A stretch of 64,000 bases of DNA from JAGPUQ01 sp049325095 (GCA_049325095.1 JBMOPO010000040.1:1-64000); one strand, 5' to 3'; counted from the first letter of the stretch, positions 10,284 through 19,641 are shown. Program-made: numbers and translations. The notes: a model not told the origin generated them from the letters alone.

Positions 10284-12313
10284 ACTGGCTGATGGGACTG
10301 TGGCGGTGGATCGATGCCCGGCTTCCGGTGCAGCGGGCGTGGGACACCCACATGGCCAAGTACTACGCCCCCAAGAATTTCAACTTCTGGTATTTCTTCG
10401 GCGTGCTTTCGCTGCTGGTGCTGGTCAACCAACTGGTCACTGGGATCTGGCTCACCATGAGCTACGAGCCGACCGCTGAGGGCGCGTTCGGCTCGGTCGA
10501 ATACATCATGCGCGATGTCGATTACGGCTGGATCCTGCGCTATCTGCACTCCACCGGCGCCTCGGCCTTCTTTCTGGTGGTCTATCTGCACATGTTCCGC
10601 GGCCTGCTGTACGGCTCCTACCGGGCGCCGCGGGAACTGGTGTGGCTGTTCGGCATGGCCATCTACCTGGCGCTGATGGCGGAGGCCTTCCTGGGCTATG
10701 TGCTGCCCTGGGGCCAGATGTCCTACTGGGGCGCGCAGGTGATCATTTCGCTGTTCGGCGCCATTCCGTATTTCGGCGACGCCATCGTCGAGTGGGTGCG
10801 GGGCGACTACCTGATTTCCGGCATCACCCTGAACCGCTTCTTCGCCCTGCACGTGGTGGCGCTGCCGATCGTGCTGCTGGCGCTGGTGGTGCTGCATATC
10901 CTGGCCCTGCACGAGGTCGGCTCCAACAACCCCGATGGCGTGGAAATCAAGAAAAACAAGGACGCCAACGGGATTCCGCTGGACGGCATTCCGTTCCACC
11001 CCTATTACACGGTGCACGACCTGGTGCCGGTGGTGGTGTTCCTGTTCGTGTTCTGCTTCATCGTGTTCTTCATGCCGGAGATGGGCGGCTACTTCATCGA
11101 GAAGGCCAATTTCGAGCATTCCAATCCGCTCAAGACGCCGCCCCACATCGCGCCGGTCTGGTACTTCACGCCTTTCTATTCGATGTTGCGTGCGGTACCC
11201 GACAAGTTCATGGGCTTCCTGGTGATGGCGGCCGCGGTGGCCATCCTGTTCGTGCTGCCCTGGCTGGATCGCAGTCCGGTCAAGTCAATTCGCTACAAGG
11301 GCGTTGTCAGCCGGGTGGCGATCCTGGTATTCGCTGCGGCGTTCATCATCCTGGGCGTCCTGGGCGTCAAGCAGCCCACACCGGCCCGCACTTTCCTGGC
11401 GCAGCTCTGTACCGGGCTCTACTTCGCCTTCTTCGTGCTGATGCCGGTGTGGACCAGCATCGAGAAGACCAGGCCGGAGCCCCAGCGGGTGACCATGGAC
11501 GGGGGCATGGGTTTCTGGCGTTCGCTGGGCGTGCTCGCCATCGTCGCGGCCCTGGTGTTCATTCCGCTCCAGGCGGTGGGCGCCGAAGCCGAACACGAGT
11601 GCGGCACCATTCCCTGCGACCCGGTCGAGATCGATCACGGCGACCAGGCTTCCCTGCAGCGGGGCGCGCGGATTTTCGCCAACTACTGCATGGGCTGTCA
11701 CAGCGCCAAGTACGCCCGCTGGGAGCGGACCGCCGACGATCTCGGCATCCCCCACCAACTGGTGCTGGAAAATCTCGCCTTCGGGGATCGCCGGATCGGC
11801 GACCTGATGACCATCTCGATGCCGGAAAAGGCGGCGAAGAAGTGGTTCGGAGCCGCGCCGCCGGACCTCACCCTGGTCACCCGCGCCCGATCGCCGGAAT
11901 GGGTCTACACCTATCTGCGCAATTTCCACGCCGACCCCAGCCGGCCGTTCGGCGTCAACAACAAGGTCTTCAAGGATGTGGGCATGCCCCACGCCCTGCT
12001 CGATCTCCAGGGATTGCCGGCCTGTGCTCCGGGTCCTTCGTTCAATCCGGACGGCGGCATGCGGGTCGATCCGCTGACCAGCGAGCCGCTCAATGACGAC
12101 CCCTGCGGCAGTTACGAACTGGTCACCCAGGGCGAGCTGGCGCCGGCCGAATTCGACGCCGCGGTCCGGGACCTGGTCAACTTTCTGAGTTATCTTGCCA
12201 ACCCCGTGGCCGACGAAAGCCGCAGAATCGGCATGGGCGTGCTGCTCTTTCTGGCCTTCCTGTTCGTATTTGTCTGGTTGTTGAACCGCGAATACTGGAA
12301 GGACGTCCACTGA
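10280..12313 (+). CDS. petBC: Cytochrome b / cytochrome c1 fusion protein of the bc1 complex
   Basis: One uninterrupted frame of 677 residues. Residues 1 to about 404 are cytochrome b. The haem ligand pairs are His90/His104 and His191/His206 (13 and 14 residues between). The Qo-site motif is PVWY, as is usual in beta/gammaproteobacteria. Residue 406 is a Met opening a signal-peptide-like segment (about 410-430), followed by cytochrome c1 with CMGCH (470-474), a Met region MTISMPE and a C-terminal anchor. The usual separate petB and petC are joined in frame, as in rhizobial fbcH, whose product is cleaved after synthesis. No stop lies between the halves; a TGA in another frame is at 11490. Confidence 0.93.
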   Translation: MNWLMGLWRWIDARLPVQRAWDTHMAKYYAPKNFNFWYFFGVLSLLVLVNQLVTGIWLTMSYEPTAEGAFGSVEYIMRDVDYGWILRYLHSTGASAFFLVVYLHMFRGLLYGSYRAPRELVWLFGMAIYLALMAEAFLGYVLPWGQMSYWGAQVIISLFGAIPYFGDAIVEWVRGDYLISGITLNRFFALHVVALPIVLLALVVLHILALHEVGSNNPDGVEIKKNKDANGIPLDGIPFHPYYTVHDLVPVVVFLFVFCFIVFFMPEMGGYFIEKANFEHSNPLKTPPHIAPVWYFTPFYSMLRAVPDKFMGFLVMAAAVAILFVLPWLDRSPVKSIRYKGVVSRVAILVFAAAFIILGVLGVKQPTPARTFLAQLCTGLYFAFFVLMPVWTSIEKTRPEPQRVTMDGGMGFWRSLGVLAIVAALVFIPLQAVGAEAEHECGTIPCDPVEIDHGDQASLQRGARIFANYCMGCHSAKYARWERTADDLGIPHQLVLENLAFGDRRIGDLMTISMPEKAAKKWFGAAPPDLTLVTRARSPEWVYTYLRNFHADPSRPFGVNNKVFKDVGMPHALLDLQGLPACAPGPSFNPDGGMRVDPLTSEPLNDDPCGSYELVTQGELAPAEFDAAVRDLVNFLSYLANPVADESRRIGMGVLLFLAFLFVFVWLLNREYWKDVH

Positions 12314-12356
12314 GCCTAGCAGCGGGATTCACAGTCTTCGGCCGACCGAGGTGAGT

Positions 12357-12989
12357 ATGGCGGTAGCGCCCAGGCGATCGACCATGACCCTGTTCTCCGA
12401 CTCCGCCTGCCAGCGCAGTCACCGGGTCCGCATGGTGCTGGCCGAGAAGGGCGTGAGCGTCGAGATCGAGGAGGTGGTGCCCGGCGTCGTCTCGGAAGAG
12501 CTTGCCGAACTCAATCCTTACGGCACCGCGCCCACCCTGGTGGATCGCGACCTGACGCTCCACCACACCCTGGTGATGATGGAGTATCTGGACGAACGCT
12601 TCCCGCATCCGCCGCTGCTGCCCGTCTATCCGGTATCCCGGGCCCACAGCCGCCAGTACATGCACCGCATCGAGCACGACTGGTGCCTGCCGGCGGAGGA
12701 AATCCTGAGCGGCGAGGATGCCCGGCGCGCCGAGCGGTTGCGGAAGGAGCTGCGCGACAGCCTGTTGGGCGTGGCGCCGCTGTTTGCCGAGAAGCCGTTC
12801 TTCATGAGCGATGAATTCACCCTGGTCGACTGCTGCATGGCGCCCCTGCTGTGGCGGCTGGACGTGCTCGGCGTCAAGCTGCCCAATGTGCGCCAGGCGC
12901 GGCCTCTGGTGGCCTACATGCAGCGGCTCTTTGATCGGCCGGCGTTTCGTGCCAGTCTGACCGATACCGAGCGCAGCATGCGCGGCTGA
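12357..12989 (+). CDS. sspA: Stringent starvation protein A (SspA)
   Basis: GST-fold protein that binds RNA polymerase during starvation. 210 residues with thioredoxin-like N-terminus SDSACQRSHRVRMVLAEKG, NPYGTAPTLVDRDLTLHHTLVMMEYLDERFPHP-type substrate-site region, and a helical C-terminal half. ATG 12357 follows GAGGTGAG; an in-frame GTG lies 6 nt earlier. The order petABC-sspAB is common in beta/gammaproteobacteria, which supports the call over a catalytic GST. Confidence 0.92.
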   Translation: MAVAPRRSTMTLFSDSACQRSHRVRMVLAEKGVSVEIEEVVPGVVSEELAELNPYGTAPTLVDRDLTLHHTLVMMEYLDERFPHPPLLPVYPVSRAHSRQYMHRIEHDWCLPAEEILSGEDARRAERLRKELRDSLLGVAPLFAEKPFFMSDEFTLVDCCMAPLLWRLDVLGVKLPNVRQARPLVAYMQRLFDRPAFRASLTDTERSMRG

Positions 12990-13018
12990 CCGGCCCGCCG
13001 GGGAAGACCGTGACGACC

Positions 13019-13405
13019 ATGACTTCCAACCGCCCCTACCTGATCCGGGCGCTGTATGAATGGATCGTCGACAACGACTGTACGCCGCACCTGATCGTCG
13101 ATGCGGATGCCCCGGGGGTGATGGTGCCGAGGAGCTATGTTCGCGACGGCAAGATCGTGCTCAACATCGCGCCCCGCGCGGTCAGCGCGCTCGCCCTGGG
13201 CAACCAGGCGATCGCCTTCAGCGCGCGTTTCGGGGGCTCCCCGATGCAGGTATCGGTTCCGGTGGGCGCGGTGGAGGGCATCTACGCCCGGGAGAACGGC
13301 CAGGGCATGGTGTTCCAGGCCGAATCCGGGGCTCCGCAGCCGCCGGGCTCCGGCCCGGGTGGCGGTCCCGCCGGCAAGGGCTCGCGGCTGCGGGTGATCA
13401 AGTGA
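13019..13405 (+). CDS. sspB: ClpXP protease specificity factor SspB
   Basis: About 128 residues. Tethers SsrA-tagged proteins to ClpXP. The N-terminal domain (RPYLIRALYEWIVDNDCTPH, then ALGNQAIAFSARFGG and the VPVGAVEGIYARENG strand) is typical. A Gly/Pro-rich linker leads to a short basic tail (GSRLRVIK) resembling the ClpX-binding XB motif. GTG 13010 is an alternative start. Confidence 0.93.
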   Translation: MTSNRPYLIRALYEWIVDNDCTPHLIVDADAPGVMVPRSYVRDGKIVLNIAPRAVSALALGNQAIAFSARFGGSPMQVSVPVGAVEGIYARENGQGMVFQAESGAPQPPGSGPGGGPAGKGSRLRVIK

Positions 13406-13429
13406 TTCGAGCAAACGGGGGCAACAGCG

Positions 13430-14608
13430 ATGAATGATCCGGTAGTGATTGTGGGAATGGCCCGCACCGCGATGGGCGGCATGCTGGGTGCGCTGGCCGG
13501 CGTGCCGGTCGGCGAGTTGGGGGCGACGGCCATCCGGGCGGCGCTGGAGCGCGCCCGGGTCGCGCCCGATCAGGTCGACGAGGTACTGATGGGCTGCGTG
13601 CTGCCGGCCGGCGTGGGGCAGGCGCCGGCCCGCCAGGCAGCCCTGGGCGCCGGCATTCCGGTGGGCACCTGCGCGACCACGGTCAACAAGATGTGCGGGT
13701 CGGGCATGAAGACCGTGATGATGGCCTGCGACGCGCTGCTCGCCGGGCAGGCCGGGGTGCTGGTCGCCGGCGGCATGGAGAGCATGAGCAACGCGCCCTA
13801 CCTGCTCGCCAGGGCGCGCGGCGGCTATCGCCTGGGTCACGGTGAACTGCTCGACCACATGTACACCGACGGCCTCCAGGACGCCTATTCCGGCGGCCTG
13901 ATGGGCGTGTTTGCCGAGCAATGCGCCGGCAAGTACCAGTTCACCCGCGAACAGCAGGACGCCTATGCGGTGGAATCCCTGCGCCGCGCCAACGCCGCCA
14001 TCGCCGAGGGCAGGTTCAAGGCCGAAATCGTGCCCGTGGCGGTGAAGAGCCGTGCCGGAGAGCAGCTGGTGGATACCGACGAACAGCCGGGCAATGCCCG
14101 CATCGACAAGATCCCCAGCCTCAAGCCGGCGTTCAAGAAAGACGGTACCGTCACCCCGGCCAATGCCAGCTCGATCTCCGACGGCGCCGCCGCCCTGGTA
14201 CTGATGCGCCGGAGCCAGGCCGAGGCGCGCGGCCTGCGCCCGCTGGCCGTGGTGCGTGGCTATACCCAGTTCGCGCAGGAGCCCGAGTGGTTCACCACCG
14301 CACCGGTGGGCGCGCTCAAGCGGCTGTTCGGACAGATCGGCTGGAGCCCTGCGGAAGTCGATCTCTATGAGATCAACGAGGCCTTCGCGGTGGTGGCCAT
14401 GGCCGCCATGCGCGAACTTGACCTGCCGCACACCAAGGTCAATGTCCACGGCGGCGCCTGCGCCCTGGGCCACCCGCTGGGGGCCAGCGGCGCGCGCATC
14501 ATCGTCACCCTGCTCGCGGCCCTGCAGACCCATGGGCTGCGCAAGGGGGTCGCCAGCCTGTGCATCGGCGGCGGCGAGGCCACCGCGATCGCCGTAGAGC
14601 GGCCCTGA
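13430..14608 (+). CDS. Acetyl-CoA acetyltransferase (thiolase)
   Basis: 392 residues. The acylated Cys is in NKMCGSGMK (about residue 90), the catalytic His in GGACALGHPLGASG and the second Cys in CIGGGEATA, so all thiolase active-site residues are present. NEAFA is also conserved. The length and motifs fit biosynthetic (PhaA/AtoB-type) or degradative thiolases; no PHA or beta-oxidation partner is adjacent, so direction is not settled. It follows sspB by 24 nt. Confidence 0.9.
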   Translation: MNDPVVIVGMARTAMGGMLGALAGVPVGELGATAIRAALERARVAPDQVDEVLMGCVLPAGVGQAPARQAALGAGIPVGTCATTVNKMCGSGMKTVMMACDALLAGQAGVLVAGGMESMSNAPYLLARARGGYRLGHGELLDHMYTDGLQDAYSGGLMGVFAEQCAGKYQFTREQQDAYAVESLRRANAAIAEGRFKAEIVPVAVKSRAGEQLVDTDEQPGNARIDKIPSLKPAFKKDGTVTPANASSISDGAAALVLMRRSQAEARGLRPLAVVRGYTQFAQEPEWFTTAPVGALKRLFGQIGWSPAEVDLYEINEAFAVVAMAAMRELDLPHTKVNVHGGACALGHPLGASGARIIVTLLAALQTHGLRKGVASLCIGGGEATAIAVERP

Positions 14609-14918
14609 GCGGGGCTGCCCGACGGATTCGGCGCGCGCATGGAACCGGATATCCGTCAACCGATGTAGAAAGGCGGACGGCGCGCGCCGCGGCGAGGGGA
14701 TTGATTCGGCAGATACATCGTGACCTGGATCACAGTTTGCGGGCGGCCATGGGCTTAGGCTAGGTGACCGCGGGCGGGCAGCGCCCGCAAGTTCAGCCCG
14801 CCGCGGAATAACGGAATGGTCGGCGCCGGCTGGCGGAAGGGGCGTTGTCTTCCGGCGGCAACAGGGAGCGGCCAGGATGGAAAAGGAGTTCCGCGGCGGT
14901 TCGCCGCAGGAGGGATCC
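14609..14918 (+). promoter_or_regulatory. Upstream region of the Fap regulator with a CRP-like dyad
   Basis: No gene is seen. The dyad CGTGA-N6-TCACA at 14719-14734 matches the CRP-type TGTGA-N6-TCACA pattern at 9 of 10 positions. It is followed directly by GTTTGCGGG. A near-copy, TGTGA-N6-TCACG then TTTGCGGG, is at 16560-16575 before the amyloid genes. AGGAGGG at 14908-14914 is the strong ribosome site that sets the preferred start of the regulator. Confidence 0.55.
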
Positions 14919-16307
14919 ATGGCAAGATCTATGGAAATATGCTTTAAAAACAAGGAAATAAAGTCACTTATCCTGATTTCGGACAAGCAGTCGCAAGGCA
15001 CGGCCAGCGCGCTTCGGCGGTTGTTGCCGCACTGGACATGGCGGGTGGAGGATGACCCCGCCCGCCTTCCGGAGCAGCTCGACCCAGACACCCCGGTAGG
15101 CATCCTCATCGCCCCGCAGGCTCTGGACGCCGGCACCCTGGCCTGGGTCGAACGCGCCACCCAGTCCTGCCCCGGGATGCTCTGGATCGCGATCGTCGGC
15201 GAGCACCATTGCGCCGATCCGGACTTCATGAGGGTCGTGGCCGCCACCTGCCATGATTTCATCACCACCCCGCTGGCCGATGCGGCTGACCTGATCCCGG
15301 GCCTGCTGGCCCATGCCGTGAGGTTGGCCCGCCTGCGCGCGCACCTGCTGCACGGGCAGTCCGGCCGGGACGAGATGGCCGATATGGTCGGCAGCTCCCC
15401 GCCCATGAAGCGGTTGGGCAGACTTATCCCGAAGTTTGCCCGGGCCGATGCCCCGGTCATGATCTGCGGCGAGAGCGGCACCGGCAAGGAACTGGTTGCC
15501 CGGGCGATCCATCGCGCCTCGGCTCGCGCCGCGGGCCCCTTCGTTGCGCTCAACTGCGGCGCCATTCCCGAAAACCTGCTGGAGTCCGAGCTGTTCGGGC
15601 ACGTCAGGGGGGCTTTCACCGGAGCGGTCCAGGACCGGGCCGGCCGCGCCGAACTGGCCGATGGCGGCACCCTGTTTCTGGACGAGATCGGCGATCTCCC
15701 CCTCTCGCATCAGGTCAAGATCCTGCGCTTTCTCCAGGAGGGCTGCTTCGAGCGCGTGGGTTCCGGCCGTTCCATTCGGGTGGACGTGCGCATTGTCGCC
15801 GCCACCCACAGGGATCTCGAGGCCGGGGTCCAGGCCCAAACCTTCCGCGAAGACCTGTTCTACCGCCTGAACGTGCTGCGCATCGAGGTGCCCCCGCTGC
15901 ACGAGCGGGGCGCGGACATCGAATCGCTCGCCGAGCACTTTCTGGCGCAGGCGAGGGCCAAGACCGGCACCACCGCCAGCGGCTTCAGTATCGAGGCGCG
16001 CCAGGCCCTGCGCCGCTACCGGTGGCCCGGCAATGTACGGGAGCTGATCAACCGGGTGAGCAAGGCGGCCATCCTGGCGGAGGGCTCGCTGATCAGCCCG
16101 GCGGATCTGGACCTGCCGGATCCGCGCGAACCCGGCGGCGCCCGGGTCATCAACCTGCAGGAGACCCGGGAGCAGGCCGAACGCGCGGCCGTCGAAAGCG
16201 CCCTGCGCGATGCCGACTACAATATTTCCCGCGCGGCCAGCCTGCTGGGCGTGTCCCGCATGACCATCTACCGGCTGCTGGACAAGCACGGCATCGAGAT
16301 CTCCTGA
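14919..16307 (+). CDS. Sigma-54-dependent transcriptional activator, VpsR-like
   Basis: About 462 residues. The N-terminal 130 residues resemble a degenerate receiver of the VpsR/FleQ kind (ILIAPQ, HDFITTPLADAADLIPGLLAHAV). The central AAA+ domain has Walker A GESGTGKE (184-191), an intact GAFTGA sigma-54 contact loop (about 231), Walker B TLFLDEIGDLPL and the VRIVAATHRDL sensor. A Fis-type helix-turn-helix (NISRAASLLGVSRMTIYRLL) closes the protein. It stands directly before an amyloid operon with a sigma-54 promoter, so it is the likely activator of biofilm-fibre genes. An in-frame ATG at 14877 would add 14 residues but has a weaker ribosome site. Confidence 0.9.
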   Translation: MARSMEICFKNKEIKSLILISDKQSQGTASALRRLLPHWTWRVEDDPARLPEQLDPDTPVGILIAPQALDAGTLAWVERATQSCPGMLWIAIVGEHHCADPDFMRVVAATCHDFITTPLADAADLIPGLLAHAVRLARLRAHLLHGQSGRDEMADMVGSSPPMKRLGRLIPKFARADAPVMICGESGTGKELVARAIHRASARAAGPFVALNCGAIPENLLESELFGHVRGAFTGAVQDRAGRAELADGGTLFLDEIGDLPLSHQVKILRFLQEGCFERVGSGRSIRVDVRIVAATHRDLEAGVQAQTFREDLFYRLNVLRIEVPPLHERGADIESLAEHFLAQARAKTGTTASGFSIEARQALRRYRWPGNVRELINRVSKAAILAEGSLISPADLDLPDPREPGGARVINLQETREQAERAAVESALRDADYNISRAASLLGVSRMTIYRLLDKHGIEIS

Positions 16308-16938
16308 CCCGGGTTCCCGCGGCCCTGCCGCCGACTGCCCGGCCGCCGTGGCCCCTGCATTCATGCCGCCGCTGCCGCCAGCGCGCGGTTTGGTGCCGGC
16401 CGGTGGTTCTGTAGGACATTGCCTACAGCAGATTCCGGAAAACTCCTACCCCCGCGGCCCGCGGTTTGTGCGCGACCAGCAACGATTGCAACACCATCGA
16501 GACACTCGAAAAATCCGTCGCAATACACTGTTTTCAAAAAGGATTCCTCTCATTCCTGTTGTGATCTGTGTCACGTTTGCGGGACGCCGGCGGCCCATAC
16601 GACTGGTCTGAAAACCCGAGCGATCTGGACTTTCTGTTTATTTTCAAATGGTTGCGAATCTGGCCCGGGGATTGCCGCTTGTCGGGCGAAAGCTACCGGC
16701 CGTCGCCGTGTTCCCGGCACCGGATAGCGGGAGGTTGCGGGACGGGAGCACAGAAGATCCGAGAACGAGAAGACGGCGCGCAGGCGCGAACGAAGCAGCG
16801 GTGTGCTTGCGCAGGCGTGACGACGGCGGAGGTCACCGCAGTCCGGGCTTCGACGGCCGGCTGCGCGGGCCGCGGCCCCGGGATCCGGATGATCCGGACC
16901 AGGGTGGTGACAAGGGATAGCGCGTGAGGAGAGGGATG
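16308..16938 (+). promoter_or_regulatory. Long regulatory region of the amyloid operon
   Basis: About 630 nt without a credible gene. It holds, in order, a perfect inverted repeat CTGTAGG-N6-CCTACAG (16409-16428), an AT-richer stretch, the dyad TGTGA-N6-TCACG (16560-16575) and a sigma-54 promoter (16661-16675). The layout of distant dyads plus a -24/-12 element fits activation at a distance with a leader of about 250 nt. Which dyad binds the activator is unknown. Confidence 0.6.
16661..16675 (+). promoter_or_regulatory. Sigma-54 promoter (-24/-12)
   Basis: TGGCCCGGGGATTGC matches TGGCAC-N5-TTGC with one change. GG and GC are separated by exactly 10 nt, as sigma-54 requires. Predicted start near 16687. 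A sigma-54 activator gene ends 354 nt upstream, which supports function. Confidence 0.72.
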
Positions 16939-17724
16939 ATGGGCATGCGGGCGAATCGGGAACAGAAGGGCCACCGCCGGATGGATCCATCGCTGGCCGG
17001 AGAACGCGCTCCGGGCCAGCGGCACGGCGCCGGGCGGGCGGACAGCGCCCCGGGACCGGCGCCCGGCAACCGGTCGCGGACCGCCTTTGCCCGGTTCTGT
17101 CTCGCGCTTCTGGCCGCCTGCCTGGTGCAGGGGGCCGCCGCGCAGACCGACGCTGAGGTCGAGGTGACCGATGCCCAGGGGACTGCGGGCAGTGCGGCGG
17201 CGAGCAGCACCCTGGGTCCGGTGCTGCAGGGCTCCACCGGCCTGGTGACCCTGAACCAGACCGCCGGCGACGGCAACGTCCAACAGAACTCCGCCGCCCT
17301 CGCCGAGAGCGAGGGACACAGCGTCGCCGCGGTCAATGCCGTGCAGGTACTGGAGCGCGTCGTCCCCACCGCCGATCAGTGGCTGACCGCCGACATCGAG
17401 TCCGGCGCCTTCGACGACGCGCAGGGCATCTACTTGGTCAATCAATCCGCGGGTGCGGGCAACAGCCAGTTCAACGGCGCGGCGCTCGCCGTCGGCGGCG
17501 TGTCGGCACTCGCCATCGTCCAGTTGGACGATACCCGGTTGCAGGAGCAGAGCCCAGGCAGTGCCGCGCCCTTGCTCCCCGCAGAAGGTGGCGCGCAGGT
17601 TTCGGCCGGCGCCAACCTGGCCCCGGACGCCTTCGCGGGCGCCCGGGGTCTGTTTCTGGTGAACCAGGCCGCCGGCAACAACAACGCCACGGCCAACACC
17701 TTCACGTTCTCGTCTCCCCCCTGA
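16939..17724 (+). CDS. Fap-type amyloid repeat protein, smaller subunit (FapB-like)
   Basis: About 261 residues. A basic 45-residue lead precedes a hydrophobic secretion signal (FCLALLAACLVQGAAA). Three imperfect repeats follow near residues 98, 162 and 236, of the form G(L/I)xxxNQxAGxxNxxxNxxAxA, for example LNQTAGDGNVQQNSAALA. Such Asn/Gln/Ala/Gly repeats are typical of Pseudomonas FapB/FapC. The mature part has no cysteine, unlike the C-terminal CxxC recalled for the Pseudomonas proteins. ATG 16939 stands 7 nt after AGGAG; 16936 and 16981 are alternatives. Role as nucleator is inferred. Confidence 0.72.
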   Translation: MGMRANREQKGHRRMDPSLAGERAPGQRHGAGRADSAPGPAPGNRSRTAFARFCLALLAACLVQGAAAQTDAEVEVTDAQGTAGSAAASSTLGPVLQGSTGLVTLNQTAGDGNVQQNSAALAESEGHSVAAVNAVQVLERVVPTADQWLTADIESGAFDDAQGIYLVNQSAGAGNSQFNGAALAVGGVSALAIVQLDDTRLQEQSPGSAAPLLPAEGGAQVSAGANLAPDAFAGARGLFLVNQAAGNNNATANTFTFSSPP

Positions 17725-17892
17725 CCGCCGTTTGCTGCCGAGGTAACGCCGTGTTTGCCATCTGTGTCTCACCAATGCCCCTACCGGCGGCGGAGTGCAC
17801 AGGGCCAACCGTGCCTTGGCGAGGCAGCTTGGTTGGGCGGGGTGTGGCCGGGGGCGTGACTCTGACCCATATCATCATCAAGGAGAACGAAG

Positions 17893-19620
17893 ATGAGTAA
17901 CTTCAAGAGGCTGCCGCTTGCGGTGGCAGTGGCCATGGCCATGGGAGCGGGTTTCAGCCACGCGGAGGTGGGGCTGGAAGACGTTCAATCCATGGACAAC
18001 TATGGCAGACGCAGCCATAGCGATATCGACATCGACAAGACCGTCGACGTCGATTACAACCTGAGCTACCACGGCCAGATCTACACCCTGGGCCTGGTGC
18101 TGGTGGATTCCAGCGCAGCTGCGTTTTCCGAGGTCAACCAGAAGGTCCACGACAACAAGCTGAGCAAGCTGGAAGTCGATGAGAACGGCGCCGTGCTGTC
18201 CACCCCGGGCAGCCTCAACACCGACAACAACGCCACCCTGAGCGGCAATGTGTTGTCCGACGCCACCGGCAACGCGGGCGTCAACGTCGCTGCCGGCGAC
18301 AACAACGTGCAGCAGAACTCGGTGGCCATCGCCGAGGGCGACTCGCTGAACAGCACCCACACCATCGACATCGACTTCAGCGCCAGCGACGACTACGTCA
18401 ACAACGAGTCCGGCACCTGGACCAAGGACGTGCACTTGGGGGCCACCGCCGATACCTCCTACACCGAGACCGAGAGCGACACGCTCAACAGCTCCAGCGA
18501 GGCCCATCTGGACGTCGATCTCGATGTGGACAACGAGATCGCGGTGGAAACCCCGGACGGAGAGTACTCCGTCAGCAGTGTGGTCGGCGGTGCGGCGCTG
18601 GGTGAATTCGAAGCCGACATCGGCGGCGACGTGATGAGCTCCATGGGCGGCGAACAGGATGACCTCAACGCCCTTTCCGCCGAAGGCGAATTCGCCGCCG
18701 GCGGCCTGCTCGGCATCGAGGATGGCACCATCGACTACGGCGTCGCCGGGCGCGATGACCAGTCCTGGACCGGTTCCAAGTCGTACTCGGAAAGTGAGCA
18801 CGAAGAGTTCTCCCTCGACTACAGCGAAGACGGTAGCTGGGAAGTCGTGGACGAGGAGCACTACGCGTTCAGCGCCAGCTTCGACATCAACCTGCTGTTC
18901 GGCGGCGCCGCGGAGGCGGAGACCTTCTCCGACCAGTACTCCTACAACAACGAGAACCCCTCCTCCGGCACCAACGATGCCTGGGTGGGTGACAGCGTGG
19001 GCTCGGGCTTCTCGGGCAACATCGGCGTCAACGTGGTAGCGGGCAACAACAACGCCCAGGCCAACCAGTTGGCGCTGGCCGAGAACTCCGGCGTCATGGC
19101 GCTGGCCACCGCTTCTTCGAACCAGGCCGTCTTCAACAACCTCTCGGTGGGCCAGGGCTCGACCGAAGCCAGCGAAATGGAGATCGCCCTCACCGGCACG
19201 GCCAGCGGCACCTACGAAGGGATCGCCGACCAGCGCGGCGACCAGTACCTGGATACCTGGGAAGAGCAGACCCATCCGGGTGGCGTCAACACCGGTCACG
19301 TCGATGTCGACAGTGCGGTGCAGGGCGCTCAGGATGATCTGGGTGACGGTGGCGCCTTCGTGTTCACCGAGCTCGGAACCATCGAGCTGGATGAGATCGA
19401 GCTGACCGCAAACCTCCCGGTGGTGGTGGTCGATCCCAACGCCGTGGTGAACAACGCCACGCTCACGGGTGACGCCTTCAGCGAGGCGAGCGGCAACATC
19501 GCCATCAACGTGGCGGCCGGCTATGGCAACCTGCAGGGCAACGCTCTGGCGATTGCCAGTATTCCCACGCCGGCGGTGGTTCCCCCGCCCCCGCCCGGTG
19601 GTGGTGGCGAGACGCCGTAA
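17893..19620 (+). CDS. Acidic Fap-type amyloid repeat protein, major subunit (FapC-like)
   Basis: 575 residues with a signal peptide ending near FSHA (about 23). Three repeat units (about 118-150, 368-400 and 528-558) share GN(I/A)xxNVxAGxxNxQxNxxAxA, as in GVNVAAGDNNVQQNSVAIAE. They are joined by linkers of about 218 and 128 residues that are unusually rich in Asp, Glu and Ser. There is no cysteine; the end is a PPPPPGGGG tail. Repeats separated by long linkers and the FapD/E/F neighbours identify the likely main fibre protein. The acidity sets it apart and may imply calcium binding or salt adaptation (inference). AAGGAG precedes the ATG. Confidence 0.78.
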   Translation: MSNFKRLPLAVAVAMAMGAGFSHAEVGLEDVQSMDNYGRRSHSDIDIDKTVDVDYNLSYHGQIYTLGLVLVDSSAAAFSEVNQKVHDNKLSKLEVDENGAVLSTPGSLNTDNNATLSGNVLSDATGNAGVNVAAGDNNVQQNSVAIAEGDSLNSTHTIDIDFSASDDYVNNESGTWTKDVHLGATADTSYTETESDTLNSSSEAHLDVDLDVDNEIAVETPDGEYSVSSVVGGAALGEFEADIGGDVMSSMGGEQDDLNALSAEGEFAAGGLLGIEDGTIDYGVAGRDDQSWTGSKSYSESEHEEFSLDYSEDGSWEVVDEEHYAFSASFDINLLFGGAAEAETFSDQYSYNNENPSSGTNDAWVGDSVGSGFSGNIGVNVVAGNNNAQANQLALAENSGVMALATASSNQAVFNNLSVGQGSTEASEMEIALTGTASGTYEGIADQRGDQYLDTWEEQTHPGGVNTGHVDVDSAVQGAQDDLGDGGAFVFTELGTIELDEIELTANLPVVVVDPNAVVNNATLTGDAFSEASGNIAINVAAGYGNLQGNALAIASIPTPAVVPPPPPGGGGETP

Positions 19621-19641
19621 GCCTGGCGTTGCTCATGCTCG

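Noticed and set aside
11041..11220. PVWY instead of PEWY in cytochrome b taken as a lost catalytic Glu
   Set aside because: PVWY is the usual Qo motif in beta/gammaproteobacteria, so it is not an anomaly.
12357..12989. Catalytic glutathione S-transferase for the gene after cytochrome c1
   Set aside because: Sequence and the petABC-sspAB gene order indicate SspA.
12914..15670. 918-codon open frame on the minus strand
   Set aside because: It is antisense to sspB, the thiolase and the activator, with low-complexity His/Gly/Arg-rich product; a shadow of high-GC coding DNA.
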